Shown: positions 33,275-43,352 of the stretch, one piece after another | How the letters are laid out: each line of letters begins with the position of its first letter | How positions within the stretch are numbered: position 1 is the stretch's first letter | Origin: Gordonia jinghuaiqii | GTDB lineage: Bacteria > Actinomycetota > Actinomycetes > Mycobacteriales > Mycobacteriaceae | Assembly (NCBI RefSeq): GCF_014041935.1 | Contig: NZ_CP059491.1 | Span: 5,120,114 to 5,184,113, forward strand | Reading direction: 5' to 3' | DNA: 64,000 nucleotides | Position numbers and translations under genes: made by a program | Notes under the pieces: model-generated | What the model was told of the DNA's origin: nothing | Seen by the model: the letters and a program-made list of their open reading frames with translations, nothing else | The model's database searches: none

Positions 33275-33423
33275 GGCTCCTTGGACGCAGCGACACCCCC
33301 GGCCGGTTCCCTCCGCCGGAAAGTCCCGGCGATCCACTTCCACCGCGTCCGCGCCCACCTCGACGGACCGAAGACCCCTGTCGCGTGACCACGCCCACAC
33401 CGGACCCGGTAGGTTGAGGCCCT

Positions 33424-34515
33424 ATGTACGTCAGCGCTCTCGGCGAACAGTGGCATGCGGCGCGGCTGAATCCATCCCTGACGCATCTCGACTCCGCCTC
33501 CGCAGGACGCTCATCGTATGCCGTGATCGGCGCGATGACCGCCCACCTGTGGCGCGAGACCGAACGCGGCTCCTACCTGGCCGCCGAGGACCGCGCTGAA
33601 GAAATTGCCCGCGACACAAGGAATCTCGCAGCTCTCATCGGTCACACGAACGACGAGGTCATCTTCCGCGAGAGTGCCCGCGCGGCCCTGCGCGCACTTC
33701 TCACCAACTGGAGTCTGCCGGTCACGTCGACGGTCTGGGTCGCCAGGAACGAGTTCGGGCCGAACCTCGAGGAGTTCGAGCGCCGCGGCTACGCCGTGCG
33801 GACGATGCCCGACGGCGACGTCTACGGCCATGTCGACACCGACGCCCTCGAGAACATGCTCCAGTTCGAGCAACCCGACTTCATCCACATCTGCCACATC
33901 GGCTCGATGTCCGGTGCGGTGCAGCCGGTCACGCGGGTCGTCGAACTCGCACACCGCGCCGGCGTGCCGGTCGTGGTCGACATGGCCCAGTCGGTGGGTC
34001 ACGTGCCCACCGTCACCGGCGCCGACGTGGTCTACGGCACCAGCCGCAAGTGGCTGACCGGTCCGCGCGGTGTCGGATTCATCGCGATTCGACGGGACTC
34101 GTTGCGGCCGGTGCAGATCGACGGTTCCGAGGCCTTCGTCGCCGGACGCATCGGACTCGGGGGAGCGGTCCGCGAACTCCTCGAGATCGGCCAGCAGCGT
34201 GTATTCCGGGAACTCGCGAAGATCGGCAGGGTCACCCGCGAACGGCTACACGGGATCGCCAGCTGGGAGGTGCTCGAGCCGATCGACGAGCCATCGGCCA
34301 TCGTCACGCTGGCACCGCCACCCGGATGGCAGTTCGGCGACGTCGCGGCCGCCCGCGAGAAGCTGCTCTCCCTCGGCATCCTGGTGACCGCGGCCGACAC
34401 GTGGCGGGCGCCCCTGGCGTCGGAACAGCCGGTCCTGCGCCTGAGTCCGCACCTCGACGTACAGCGCGACGAACTCGACCGCGTGGCGGACGCCCTGCGC
34501 ACGATGGGTTACTGA
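33424..34515 (+). CDS. EgtE-like PLP-dependent enzyme (aminotransferase class V fold)
   Basis: A protein of 363 residues with the class V aminotransferase fold. The PLP lysine lies in YGTSRKWLTGPRGVGF, the aspartate pairing with the pyridine nitrogen in VVVDMAQSVGHV, and an early HLDSASAGR element binds phosphate. These motifs and the length fit EgtE, the C-S lyase of ergothioneine synthesis (hercynylcysteine sulfoxide to ergothioneine). The other ergothioneine genes (egtA to egtD) are not in the window, so the role is inferred from sequence alone; an isopenicillin N epimerase-like or other C-S lyase activity is possible. It converges on glpD with 33 bp between stops. Confidence 0.65.
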   Translation: MYVSALGEQWHAARLNPSLTHLDSASAGRSSYAVIGAMTAHLWRETERGSYLAAEDRAEEIARDTRNLAALIGHTNDEVIFRESARAALRALLTNWSLPVTSTVWVARNEFGPNLEEFERRGYAVRTMPDGDVYGHVDTDALENMLQFEQPDFIHICHIGSMSGAVQPVTRVVELAHRAGVPVVVDMAQSVGHVPTVTGADVVYGTSRKWLTGPRGVGFIAIRRDSLRPVQIDGSEAFVAGRIGLGGAVRELLEIGQQRVFRELAKIGRVTRERLHGIASWEVLEPIDEPSAIVTLAPPPGWQFGDVAAAREKLLSLGILVTAADTWRAPLASEQPVLRLSPHLDVQRDELDRVADALRTMGY

Positions 34516-34548
34516 CTCACCCCTGGCGACGACCGGGCGGTCGAGCGC

Positions 34549-36090
34549 TCAGCCCAGTACGTACCCGAGGATCTTCTCGACCTCCGGACGGGCCGCCTCG
34601 GCGTCCCGGTCGACCAGCCCGATCCGCGTGCGCCGATGCAGCACGTCCTCGACGTCGAGCGCCCCCTCGTGGGTGACCGCGAACTCGATCTCGGCGCGGG
34701 TGACGTCGATGCCGGGGGTGATGAGGTCCAGCGGCCGGTCGACGGTAGAGGTGTCGACGACGGTCGGGGCCTCGCCGCCGAAGCGTTGCACCAGTGAGGT
34801 CGGCAGACCTTGTTCACGCGGATCACGCAGGGCCCCGACCAGCGGCGTCGTGGTGGTGACGCAGTCCCCGGCGGCGAGTCCGGCGGTGGCCAGTGCGGCG
34901 TCGACCGCATCCTGCGCCATCCGCCGGTAGGTGGTCAGCTTGCCGCCCAGCACGCTGACCAGGCCGTCACCGCGGACCCGGATGTGGTGCCGGCGCGAGA
35001 CGTCGGCGAGCCCGGTCGACGTGCCCGGGCCGCCGTCACCCGCCCCGGCACGGCGGTCGACGAGCGGCCGCAGCCCCGAGAACGTACCGATGATGTCGGT
35101 CCGGTCGATCGGACGCACGAGGGCCGGGTTGAGCGCGTCGAGCAAGAAGTCGATCTCGGAGGAGTCGGGCGTCGGCACATCGGGGATGGGCCCGGGGGCG
35201 GCGACGTCGGTGATGCCGACATAGACGCGTCCCAGCTGCGCCGGCATCGTGAACACGAATCGCGACACCGAACCGCCCAGCGGGATGGTCAGGGCTGCAG
35301 TCGGATTGCCCATCGTCGCTGCATCGAGGACGAGATGGGTTCCGCGACTGGGTGTTACGGCTATCGCCTGGTCTACCTCGCCGGACCAGACGCCGGTGGC
35401 GTTCACGACCATCCGGGCACCGATGTCGAAGCTCTCACCGGTGCATGTGTCGGTGAGCGTGGCGCCGCGCCCGTCCACGCGGTCCGCGCGGGTGTGGGTG
35501 CAGATCGACGCCCCATAGCCCGCCGCGGTCCGCGCGACGGCCACGACGAGACGCGCGTCGTCGATCAGCTGGCCGTCGGTGGTCGAGATCCCGCCGCGCA
35601 GGGCCGTCGGCGAGAGCGTCGGGCACCTCGCGAGCGTCTCGATGAGCGACAGCCCCGACGGCGGTGGTAACAATGAAGCGGGGGTACCTGCGTTGCGGCG
35701 GAGCATGTCGCCTGCACGCAGACCGAAACGGATGACCGGCGCCTGCCGGCCTCCGCGGTCGGGAAGAATCTGCCGAAGGGGGGCGATCAGGTGGGGGGCT
35801 ACCGCGGTCATCAGATGATGCCGCTCGACCGCGCTCTCGCGCGCGATCCGGATGTCACCTTTCGCGAGGTACCGGAGTCCGCCGTGGACGAGCTTGCTGC
35901 TCCACCGCGACGTACCGGCGGCGAGGTCACCTTTCTCGACGAGCGCAACGCTCAGACCGCGGGTCGCCGCGTCCAGCGCGACGCCGACCCCGGTGATTCC
36001 ACCTCCGACGACGAGCAGGTCGACGGGCTCTGCCCGGGATGCCAGATATTCGAGAGACCGGCGACGCGTCGACGGAGACAGCGTCGCCAT
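34549..36090 (-). CDS. glpD: Glycerol-3-phosphate dehydrogenase (FAD-dependent)
   Basis: A protein of 513 residues. It shows the FAD motif LLVVGGGITGVGVALDAATRGLSVALVEKGD, the GlpD signature GTSRWSSKLVHGGLRYL, a central DGQLIDDARLVVAVARTA and GLRPLVDRR, and the late GGKLTTYRRMAQDAVD. It oxidises sn-glycerol 3-phosphate to dihydroxyacetone phosphate at the membrane and passes electrons to quinone. A C-terminal helical domain completes the family length. The upstream neighbour on the same strand is a TetR regulator 45 bp away, likely to be co-transcribed; glpK and glpF are not in the window. Confidence 0.9.
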   Translation of the reverse strand: MATLSPSTRRRSLEYLASRAEPVDLLVVGGGITGVGVALDAATRGLSVALVEKGDLAAGTSRWSSKLVHGGLRYLAKGDIRIARESAVERHHLMTAVAPHLIAPLRQILPDRGGRQAPVIRFGLRAGDMLRRNAGTPASLLPPPSGLSLIETLARCPTLSPTALRGGISTTDGQLIDDARLVVAVARTAAGYGASICTHTRADRVDGRGATLTDTCTGESFDIGARMVVNATGVWSGEVDQAIAVTPSRGTHLVLDAATMGNPTAALTIPLGGSVSRFVFTMPAQLGRVYVGITDVAAPGPIPDVPTPDSSEIDFLLDALNPALVRPIDRTDIIGTFSGLRPLVDRRAGAGDGGPGTSTGLADVSRRHHIRVRGDGLVSVLGGKLTTYRRMAQDAVDAALATAGLAAGDCVTTTTPLVGALRDPREQGLPTSLVQRFGGEAPTVVDTSTVDRPLDLITPGIDVTRAEIEFAVTHEGALDVEDVLHRRTRIGLVDRDAEAARPEVEKILGYVLG

Positions 36091-36135
36091 CAGCCCGGCA
36101 CCGTCGCGCCGAGCGGCGCCGGAAGCGTCACGGTG

Positions 36136-36720
36136 TCACCTACCGACCGGACGGAGATAGCCCACGAGCACACCGTGCAGTTCGGTACTCCAGCCCTCGG
36201 CGAGGATGTCGGACACCAGAGCGCCCGACTGCAGGAAGGACTGCGCGATCAGCAACACCATCGCGGCCATCCGCTTGGCGTCGCCGGACCGGACCTGACC
36301 GCGTTCCTGACCCTGCGCGAGCATGTCTGCAAGGAGTGCGAGGACGCCCTGCTGGCTCGTGCCGAGACGTTCGAAGACGTACGGCGACATGAGATCTCGC
36401 TGTTCGCGCCACAACGATGCGATCAGGTCGCTGTCGCGGAGCGCACCGACCACCGAGACCACCTGGCCGGCGAGCGAGTCGAGATCCGCGGGATCGCCGG
36501 ACCTGCCGACGGCCTCCTCGACGATGCCCAGCACCTCGCGGGTGAGCAGACCGCGGATGATCTCGGTGATGTCGGGCCAGCGTCGGTACACCGTCGGTCG
36601 GCTCACACCTGCTTGCCGGGCGACCTCGGACACAGTCACCTTGCGGCCGCCGCTGCGCAGCAGGCAGCTCCGCGCTGCATCCAGAACGAGATCCCCGATC
36701 TCCTCGTTACGGATTGACAT
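36136..36720 (-). CDS. TetR-family regulator upstream of glpD
   Basis: A protein of 194 residues. The helix-turn-helix is RKVTVSEVARQAGVSRPTVYRRWPD (about 30-54); the remainder is a helical ligand-binding domain. ATG 36720 gives MSIRNEEIGDLVLDAAR; an in-frame GTG at 36732 adds four residues. Neither start has a clear ribosome-binding site. Only 48 bp separate it from the divergent diacylglycerol-kinase-family gene, and the direct repeat GTAAC-ACT-GTAAC lies in this gap at 36726-36738, so it probably controls both itself and its neighbours. glpD follows on the same strand. Confidence 0.8.
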   Translation of the reverse strand: MSIRNEEIGDLVLDAARSCLLRSGGRKVTVSEVARQAGVSRPTVYRRWPDITEIIRGLLTREVLGIVEEAVGRSGDPADLDSLAGQVVSVVGALRDSDLIASLWREQRDLMSPYVFERLGTSQQGVLALLADMLAQGQERGQVRSGDAKRMAAMVLLIAQSFLQSGALVSDILAEGWSTELHGVLVGYLRPVGR

Positions 36721-36768
36721 GATGTGTAACACTGTAACGGATCACTTAATCGGCGGGGGGCCGACCAG

Positions 36769-37680
36769 ATGAATATCCAACACGCCACACTCGTGGCCAG
36801 TCCGTATGCACGCCACGGGACAGGTCTGCGCGTCGCACATCAGGCCGCAGATCTTCTGCGCGCACACGACGTGGAGGTGGAGGTCATCGTCGGCGAGGAC
36901 ATCGCCGACGCCGCAGACCTCACCGGCAAGGCCGCAAGGGGAGACACCGACGTCCTCGTCGTGGTCGGGGGCGACGGCACCGTGCGTCTCACCGTCGAGG
37001 CCAGCATCGGCTCGGGTAAGCCCCTGGCGGTGATCCCGGCGGGCAGTGGCAACGACTTCGCGCGCAACCTCGGTATCCCGCTCGGCACCGCCGAGGCCAT
37101 CGAGGTGATCCTCGCCGGACACCGGCGACCCATCGACCTCGGGCGCGTGAGCTTTCCCGACGGCCAGACCGCACTGTTCAGCACCGTCGCCGCCACCGGC
37201 TTCGACGCCGCGGTCACCGCGCGAGCGATGGACATCAAGTGGCCCAGGGGGCAGGCGCGATACACGATCGCCGCGTTCCTCGAGCTCATCGGACTGCGTT
37301 CCCGGCACTATCAGGTGCGCGTCGACGACGAATGCGTCGAATCGGATCTGATCTTCGCCGCGATCGGCAACACCACGTCGTACGGCGGCGGGATGCAGAT
37401 CACGCCGGAGGCATCGGTGAGCGACGGCCTGCTCGACATCTCCATGGCGGCCAATCCGCCTCGCCTCCCGCGCTGGACCATCGCACGTGTGTTCCCGAAG
37501 GTGTTCTCGGGCAAGCACATCGGCCATCCGCTGGTGACGTCGATGCGTGGCGAGGAGATCGAGCTCTACTGCGACCCGCCCGCCCTGGTCTCCGTCGACG
37601 GCGACCTCGTCGGTGCGCTGCCCGCGGTCTTCGAGGCGGTGCCCCGCGCGATCGAGGTGTTCGCGCCCGTGCCGGCCTGA
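36769..37680 (+). CDS. Diacylglycerol/sphingosine kinase family lipid kinase
   Basis: A protein of 303 residues of the DagK/LCB5/YegS family. The nucleotide-binding GGDGT motif is in LVVVGGDGTVRLTVEA, followed by PAGSGNDFARNLGIP, and the C-terminal beta-sandwich has ITPEASVSDGLLDI and SVDGDLVG. Members phosphorylate diacylglycerol or related lipids with ATP at the cytoplasmic membrane. A GGGGGG at about 36756 precedes ATG 36769. It stands between TetR-glpD and pcnA, a setting that fits glycerolipid metabolism: glycerol 3-phosphate oxidation on one side and lipid phosphorylation on the other. Confidence 0.85.
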   Translation: MNIQHATLVASPYARHGTGLRVAHQAADLLRAHDVEVEVIVGEDIADAADLTGKAARGDTDVLVVVGGDGTVRLTVEASIGSGKPLAVIPAGSGNDFARNLGIPLGTAEAIEVILAGHRRPIDLGRVSFPDGQTALFSTVAATGFDAAVTARAMDIKWPRGQARYTIAAFLELIGLRSRHYQVRVDDECVESDLIFAAIGNTTSYGGGMQITPEASVSDGLLDISMAANPPRLPRWTIARVFPKVFSGKHIGHPLVTSMRGEEIELYCDPPALVSVDGDLVGALPAVFEAVPRAIEVFAPVPA

Positions 37681-37698
37681 GCGTCTGCTCGCGCGACG

Positions 37699-39267
37699 CT
37701 ACTCCGCGGTTTTCCCGGTCCGGTTGCCGCCGGTCTCGTCGTCCCCGGTCTTGTTGCGCCCGGCCCACCATTCCCGCAGAGCCGCTTCGGCCTCGTCGGG
37801 CGTGAGTGGGCCGCGGTCGAGACGGAGTTCCTTGAGATACCGCCACGCCTGTCCGACGATCGGGCCGGGCGGCACGCCGAGCATCTCCATGATCGCGTTG
37901 CCGTCGAGGTCGGGTCGGACCTTCTGGAGGTTCTCCGCGGCCTGCAGATCGGCGATGCGCTGTTCGAGATCGTCGTAGTTCTGCTGCAGTCGCCGTGCGC
38001 GTCGTTTGTTACGGGTCGTGCAGTCGGCCCGGACCAGCTTGTTGAGCCGGTCGAGCAGGGGACCGGCGTCGGTGACGTAGCGGCGAACCGCGGAATCGGT
38101 CCATGCGCCGTCGCCGTAGCCATGGAAGCGCAGGTGCAGGAACACCAGGTCGGCGACGTCGGACACCACGGCCTTGGGGTACTTCAGCGCCCGCATCCGT
38201 TTGCGCACCATCTTCGCCCCCACCACCTCGTGGTGATGGAAACTGACGCCGCCACCCGGCTCGTGCCTGCGCGTCTCGGGCTTCCCGATGTCGTGGAGCA
38301 GCGCCGCCCAACGCAAGACCAGGTCCGGATCACCGTCCTCGAGGTCGATGGCCTGTTTGAGGACCGTCAGCGAATGCTGGTAGACGTCCTTGTGCTGGTG
38401 ATGTTCGTCGATGGTGAGTTTCATGCCCGGCACCTCGGGCAGGACCCGCTCTGCCAGCCCGGTCTCGACCATCGCGTCGATCGCGTCGATCGGGAACTCC
38501 CCACAGATCAGTTTGTCGAGTTCGGTGCGGACGCGTTCGGCGGTGATGCGATCGATCTCACCGTTCATCTCGGTGATGGCCTGCCACACACGGGGTGCGA
38601 GTCCGAAGCCGAGCTGGGACATGAACCGGACGGCCCGCAACATCCGGAGCGGGTCGTCGCCGAAGGACTGCTCGGGTGTGGCCGGGGTGTCGATGACACC
38701 TGCGAGCAGGGCGGTCATGCCGTCGAGGGGGTCGCAGAAGTCCTCGGCACCCTTGGCGCCGATGCGTACGGCCATCGCGTTGATGGTGAAGTCACGCCGG
38801 ACGAGGTCGTCGTCGAGCGTCTCGCCGAAGGTGACCTCGGGATTGCGGCTCACCTGGTCATAGGAGTCGGCGCGGTAGGTGGTGATCTCGATATGGTGTT
38901 CGCCCTTGCGGACGCCGACCGTGCCGAAGTCGATCCCGACGTCCCAGAAGGCGTCGGCCCAACCTCTGAGCAGACGCGACACCTCTTCCGGTCGCGCATC
39001 GGTGGTGAAATCCAGGTCGTTGCCCAGCCGGCCGAGAACCGCATCGCGGACCGATCCGCCGACCAGGTACAACTCGTGCCCCGCCGCGGTGAACAGCTCC
39101 CCCAGGGGAGCGAGGACATCGTCGAGCTCGCGCAGCGCGATCGCGGCCCCGGCGAGGAGGCGGGTGCGTCGATCCGGATCGGACAGCGTCGGCTGCCCAC
39201 CGGACGGCGCCGTTCCCGACCCGGCCAACCCCGACCCGGCCAATTCCGACGACGATGAGTCACTCAC
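37699..39267 (-). CDS. pcnA: CCA tRNA nucleotidyltransferase / poly(A) polymerase family
   Basis: A protein of 522 residues that adds or repairs the 3' CCA of tRNA. The class II nucleotidyltransferase head has LVGGSVRDAVLGR and NDLDFTTDA, then RRDFTINAMA and DPLRMLRAVRF. A C-terminal HD domain follows (WAALLHDIGKPETRR). Start GTG 39267 opens VSDSSSSELAGSG, a low-complexity stretch of about 40 residues before the core; the frame stays open upstream. It is divergent from the mutT4-like gene, as pcnA (Rv3907c) is from Rv3908 in M. tuberculosis, which marks the left edge of the conserved origin block. Confidence 0.92.
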   Translation of the reverse strand: MSDSSSSELAGSGLAGSGTAPSGGQPTLSDPDRRTRLLAGAAIALRELDDVLAPLGELFTAAGHELYLVGGSVRDAVLGRLGNDLDFTTDARPEEVSRLLRGWADAFWDVGIDFGTVGVRKGEHHIEITTYRADSYDQVSRNPEVTFGETLDDDLVRRDFTINAMAVRIGAKGAEDFCDPLDGMTALLAGVIDTPATPEQSFGDDPLRMLRAVRFMSQLGFGLAPRVWQAITEMNGEIDRITAERVRTELDKLICGEFPIDAIDAMVETGLAERVLPEVPGMKLTIDEHHQHKDVYQHSLTVLKQAIDLEDGDPDLVLRWAALLHDIGKPETRRHEPGGGVSFHHHEVVGAKMVRKRMRALKYPKAVVSDVADLVFLHLRFHGYGDGAWTDSAVRRYVTDAGPLLDRLNKLVRADCTTRNKRRARRLQQNYDDLEQRIADLQAAENLQKVRPDLDGNAIMEMLGVPPGPIVGQAWRYLKELRLDRGPLTPDEAEAALREWWAGRNKTGDDETGGNRTGKTAE

Positions 39268-39439
39268 GGCTTGCCACCCTACCGTCGTGACCCGCACCGA
39301 CGACGCCGCGGACTTCGGCGGGAGCGGTGGTGGGAGCCGGTGTGCACATCCGCCACCCGTCCGACACCGGAGTCCACAGCCTTTGCGCACTACGAGGCGT
39401 CGGGACAAACTGCAGGTGACCAGCGGCTAGCATCGTGGA

Positions 39440-40642
39440 GTGTCCACCGATTCCTCAACCAACCCTTCAGACGTGAGCGGCGTCTCGTCGGGTCCGCGTG
39501 GTGAGGACGGCGGACAGGGCAACCAGAACCCGCCCGCCCAGGGTCGTCGTGCTCGTCGTGGCCGCCGGCGCCGCGGACGGCGCAAGGGTGAGGCCCGCAC
39601 CGCCGCACCCGCCCACAGCCCCGCCTCGCACAAGCAGCCGGGCCACTCACAGCCCGGTTCCGGTCACAAGCAGCCGGGTCACACCACCAAGCACGGCCAC
39701 CGGCAGAACGGGCCCAATCCCGCCGCCGAGCCGGCGCCGACGACACATCACCCGACGCCCAACGACCTCGCCCGCGCCCGCGCGGCCGATCCGGCACGTG
39801 CGGACCCGGTCGAGTCGGAGTCGGTGGAGAAACTGCCCGTCGATCCCGATCGCGCGCGGCCGCAGGTCACGCCGCCGAAACCATCGGACATGGTCGCTGT
39901 CTCGGCGAAGCTGACCAAGAAGGGTCTGAGCCAGCCCGGCAGCAAGCCGGGCAAGAACCGTCGGCGATCGCCCCGCGCCGAGCGGGTCAACCCCGATCGC
40001 GCGGGTGCCGACCGGGCGACCACCGAGAAGCTGCGGACCGTCCGGGAGACCTCGGCCGGCGGCCTCGTCATCTCCGACCTCGGTCTGCCCATCGACGAGC
40101 TGTCCGCAGCACTCATCGGTCGGGTCGACCGGCGCGGCCGGACGATGTGGTCGCTGCCCAAGGGCCACATCGAGACCGGTGAGACCGCCGAGCAGACCGC
40201 GATCCGCGAGGTCGAGGAAGAGACCGGCATCCAGGGCACCGTGGTGGCTCCGCTGGGCAAGATCGACTACTGGTTCGTCAGCGAGGGCCGACGCATCCAC
40301 AAGACCGTGCACCACTACCTGCTGCGCTGCACCGGCGGAGAACTGTCCGACGAGGACTACGAGGTCAGCGAGGTGGCGTGGGTGCCGTTGCATGAGTTGC
40401 CACGTCGGCTCACGTATTCTGACGAGCGACGACTCGCCCGGATGGCCCGCGGCGTGATCGCCGATCTCGCCGCCGACCCCACCCGGCTGGCCCAGTCCGA
40501 GGCCGAGAGCATTCGTACCGAACCCAACGCTTATGAGAAAGCCGCCGCCGCGCGCAACCAGCGCCGCAACGAGCCGCCACCCGCGGCTCGTCCTCGTCGG
40601 CGCCGACGCCGTCCCCGTCGGTCCGCAAGCGGCGATGGCTGA
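39440..40642 (+). CDS. mutT4: Nudix hydrolase, MutT4-like
   Basis: A protein of 400 residues starting at GTG 39440. The N-terminal half (1-200) is low-complexity, rich in Arg/Gly/Pro/His/Lys ([27 protein letters not shown]), and could bind nucleic acid. The Nudix domain begins at about 205 with the box [23 protein letters not shown] at about 241-263, complete for metal binding. A second basic tail ([17 protein letters not shown]) closes the protein. In M. tuberculosis the orthologue Rv3908 holds the same place. It hydrolyses an unidentified nucleoside diphosphate derivative. Its last 8 bp overlap the next gene. Confidence 0.88.
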   Translation: MSTDSSTNPSDVSGVSSGPRGEDGGQGNQNPPAQGRRARRGRRRRGRRKGEARTAAPAHSPASHKQPGHSQPGSGHKQPGHTTKHGHRQNGPNPAAEPAPTTHHPTPNDLARARAADPARADPVESESVEKLPVDPDRARPQVTPPKPSDMVAVSAKLTKKGLSQPGSKPGKNRRRSPRAERVNPDRAGADRATTEKLRTVRETSAGGLVISDLGLPIDELSAALIGRVDRRGRTMWSLPKGHIETGETAEQTAIREVEEETGIQGTVVAPLGKIDYWFVSEGRRIHKTVHHYLLRCTGGELSDEDYEVSEVAWVPLHELPRRLTYSDERRLARMARGVIADLAADPTRLAQSEAESIRTEPNAYEKAAAARNQRRNEPPPAARPRRRRRRPRRSASGDG

Positions 40643-43352
40643 GCCCCGCCCGACGTCTGCTGAGCCCGTTCTGTCCTCTCGTACCTCCCGTCGTGTGCGT
40701 GGTTCTCGGCTGCACATCGCCACGGCACTGGCCGCGGTGCTGGCGGTCGTCGGGCTGCTGGCCATGCCGGGTGCGATGCCGCGGGCCGCGGCGGTCCCGG
40801 AGACGAGCAGCGCCGGGTCGGCGAGCCCACGATCCGGCGACGACGCCCAGAACACGAGCCGGTTCGCGCGGATAGTCATCGACTCGATGACCCCGAACAT
40901 CGTCACCACGACGAGCCGGCCGGTGGTGACCGTGAGCGGGCGTGTCGACAACGTGGGGGACCGTTCCATCAACGCCCTCACGATCCGGTTGGAGCGAGGT
41001 GACCCGGTCGCCACCGCGGCGGGGTTGCGCACCGACCTCGCCGACGACGACCCGGCCGTCGCGGTCGCCGGTCCGTTCGAGGCGCTGACCGATTCCCTGG
41101 CGCCCGGCGAGAGCGTCGGCTTCCGGATGTCGATGTCGTTGTCGGCGACCACCGGTCCCGACGGGCAGGGTCTCGCGATCTCCGAGACCGGTGTGTATCC
41201 GATGCAGGTCAACGTCAACGGCACGCCGGAGTACGGCGACGCCGCTCAGGTCGCGGGTTCACGGATGCTCCTGCCGGTGCTGTCCCTGCCCCCCGACGAT
41301 GCGCGCGCCCTCGACTACGTCGACCCGACCACCGGATACTCCGACACCGACCCCGTCCCCGGTCTCGGCCCCGACGGCTCGGTCTCGGCGAACTTGTCCA
41401 GTCCGGCCCGGATGACCATGTTGTGGCCGCTCGCGGCTCCGCCACAGCTGGCGCCCGGCGTCCTGGGCGGAAACACCGAGCCGGTCCGCCTCATCAGCGA
41501 GGACATGGCGCGCTCGCTCAATTCCGGTGGCAGGCTTCACGAACTGCTGAAGGCCTTGCAGAGTGTCGTCGGCGAACCGCCCCCCGCGCAGTCCGGCTCC
41601 GGGGTGTCAGATGCGCCGGTCTCCGAGACCCCCGCGGGCGCCGAGACCGACGCCATGCCCGGCTCGGGGAAGCTCGCCGAGAGCATGTGCCTGGCGATCG
41701 ACCCGGATCTCGTGGTGACGGTGCGTGCGATGGCGCTGGGCTATGAGGTGACCACCAATCCGGCCGACCCGACGGCGGCGACGCGCCCGGGCAGCGGCGC
41801 GGAGGTGGCCGACCGCTGGCTGCGGACACTGCGCTGGACAGCGAGCCGGATGTGCGTGGTCGCGTTGCCGTTCGCGCAGGCCGATCTGAGTTCGCTCACC
41901 CGCATCGGCAACAGCGATCTCACCGAGGCGGCACTGCGTAGCCCCGCCGACGTCGTCGACCTGGTGCTCGGCGTCCGCAGCGTTCGCGGCCTCTCCATCC
42001 CCGCTCTGGGCGCGATCAACGCCGACGGTGCGGCCGCGCTGGCGCAGGCCGGTCTCGCCTCGACGGCGGTGGCGTCGAACTCGATCACGCCCACCGGCCG
42101 CCGTGACGATGCGGGCCGCTACCGGATCGGTGGCCTCGCCGCGCAGACCTACGCCGCACCGATCTCGGCGTCGTTCGCCGCGATCGGTACAGCGCCGTCG
42201 ACTCCGGCGCTGACCCCCGCCGACCAGCGTGTCGACCTCTCCGACGAGTCGGCGGGCAGCCGCCGGCAGACCGCCATCGGCGCACTCGCCTACCCGGCGA
42301 TCGCCGCTCCCCAGCCCACGCCCGGGGGATCCGGCACCGCCTCCCGCGACCCGGTCGTCGGTCGCTCGTCATTCCTGGTGCCGCCGACGTACTGGTCGCC
42401 GACCGCCGACGACTCCGATGCGCTCTTCGCGACCGCCCGCCTCCTTCTCGAGTCAGGTGCGGCAACCCCCGCACCGCTGCCGACCCTCGTCGCCGAGCTC
42501 GCGTCGGCGCGGGAAGAGGCACGCCTGACCAACCCGCCGGGCGTGGATCCGGTCGGCCGCATCGGATCGGTGCTCACCGCGGGCGCCACCACCGCCATAC
42601 GACGCAACGTCGAGGACAGCTGGCAGTTCCAAGGCGCGCTGGTGCGGTCCGCCGACGTCGCGGCCACGCCCGAGCGCTACGTCGAGCCGCTGCGCGAGGA
42701 CCAGCTGCGCGCGATCAGATCACCGGACTCCTACGGATCGGCGGTGTACACCCATCTCCGCCGGACGCAGGAGGAACGCATCGAGGCAGTGGCCTCGACC
42801 CTGCACCGGATGGGGCAGTCGGTGACGATCCGCGATCCCGGCGGGCGCTACACGCTCGCCTCCGAACGCAGCCCGCTGCTCCTCGTGGTCGGCAACGACC
42901 TGGCCCTGCCCGTGCGCGCCCGGCTCACCACATCGGCTCCGGAGGGCATCGAGATCGACGACCCGGGCATCGTCGAGATCCCGGCTCGGGGGACCCGGCA
43001 GATCCAGCTGCCCACGCAGGGGGAGGCCTCCGAGTCCATCACCGTCGACATCCGGCTGTCCACGGCCACCGGGGTCCAGCTCGGTCAGCCGATCAGCCTG
43101 TCGGTGTACACCAACGCCTACGGCAAGCCGCTCTTCTACATCACGATCATCGCCGCGGCCGCACTCATCCTGCTGACCGCCCGCCGTCTGTGGCATCGAT
43201 TCCGCGGCCAGCCCGACCCCGCCGACGCGGACCGTCCCGAGCCCGACGAACTGGAGCGATTGCTCGCCGGAAGCGGCTATCAGGAGCGGCGTCGTACCCT
43301 GCAGAGCGAGGGCCGGCCACCCGTCGACGACGTGGGCGACGAACCTTCATGA
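40635..43352 (+). CDS. DUF6049 membrane-anchored protein (Rv3909-like)
   Basis: A protein of 905 residues. A signal-anchor at about 26-50 ([23 protein letters not shown]) and a C-terminal helix at about 831-853 ([17 protein letters not shown]) frame a large extracellular region with a beta-sandwich near the membrane ([16 protein letters not shown].. [15 protein letters not shown]). The C-terminal cytoplasmic tail is charged. It is the Rv3909 orthologue, whose gene always precedes murJ in Mycobacteriales, so a cell-envelope role is likely. I preferred ATG 40635, an 8-bp overlap with mutT4, over the longer ATG 40533 frame. Its stop overlaps murJ as ATGA (43349-43352). Confidence 0.82.
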   Translation: MAEPRPTSAEPVLSSRTSRRVRGSRLHIATALAAVLAVVGLLAMPGAMPRAAAVPETSSAGSASPRSGDDAQNTSRFARIVIDSMTPNIVTTTSRPVVTVSGRVDNVGDRSINALTIRLERGDPVATAAGLRTDLADDDPAVAVAGPFEALTDSLAPGESVGFRMSMSLSATTGPDGQGLAISETGVYPMQVNVNGTPEYGDAAQVAGSRMLLPVLSLPPDDARALDYVDPTTGYSDTDPVPGLGPDGSVSANLSSPARMTMLWPLAAPPQLAPGVLGGNTEPVRLISEDMARSLNSGGRLHELLKALQSVVGEPPPAQSGSGVSDAPVSETPAGAETDAMPGSGKLAESMCLAIDPDLVVTVRAMALGYEVTTNPADPTAATRPGSGAEVADRWLRTLRWTASRMCVVALPFAQADLSSLTRIGNSDLTEAALRSPADVVDLVLGVRSVRGLSIPALGAINADGAAALAQAGLASTAVASNSITPTGRRDDAGRYRIGGLAAQTYAAPISASFAAIGTAPSTPALTPADQRVDLSDESAGSRRQTAIGALAYPAIAAPQPTPGGSGTASRDPVVGRSSFLVPPTYWSPTADDSDALFATARLLLESGAATPAPLPTLVAELASAREEARLTNPPGVDPVGRIGSVLTAGATTAIRRNVEDSWQFQGALVRSADVAATPERYVEPLREDQLRAIRSPDSYGSAVYTHLRRTQEERIEAVASTLHRMGQSVTIRDPGGRYTLASERSPLLLVVGNDLALPVRARLTTSAPEGIEIDDPGIVEIPARGTRQIQLPTQGEASESITVDIRLSTATGVQLGQPISLSVYTNAYGKPLFYITIIAAAALILLTARRLWHRFRGQPDPADADRPEPDELERLLAGSGYQERRRTLQSEGRPPVDDVGDEPS

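Noticed and set aside
40533..40634. Longer start (ATG 40533) for the DUF6049 protein
   Set aside because: It would overlap mutT4 by 110 bp and add an Arg/Pro-rich stretch before the signal-anchor; ATG 40635 gives an 8-bp overlap and a normal N-terminus.
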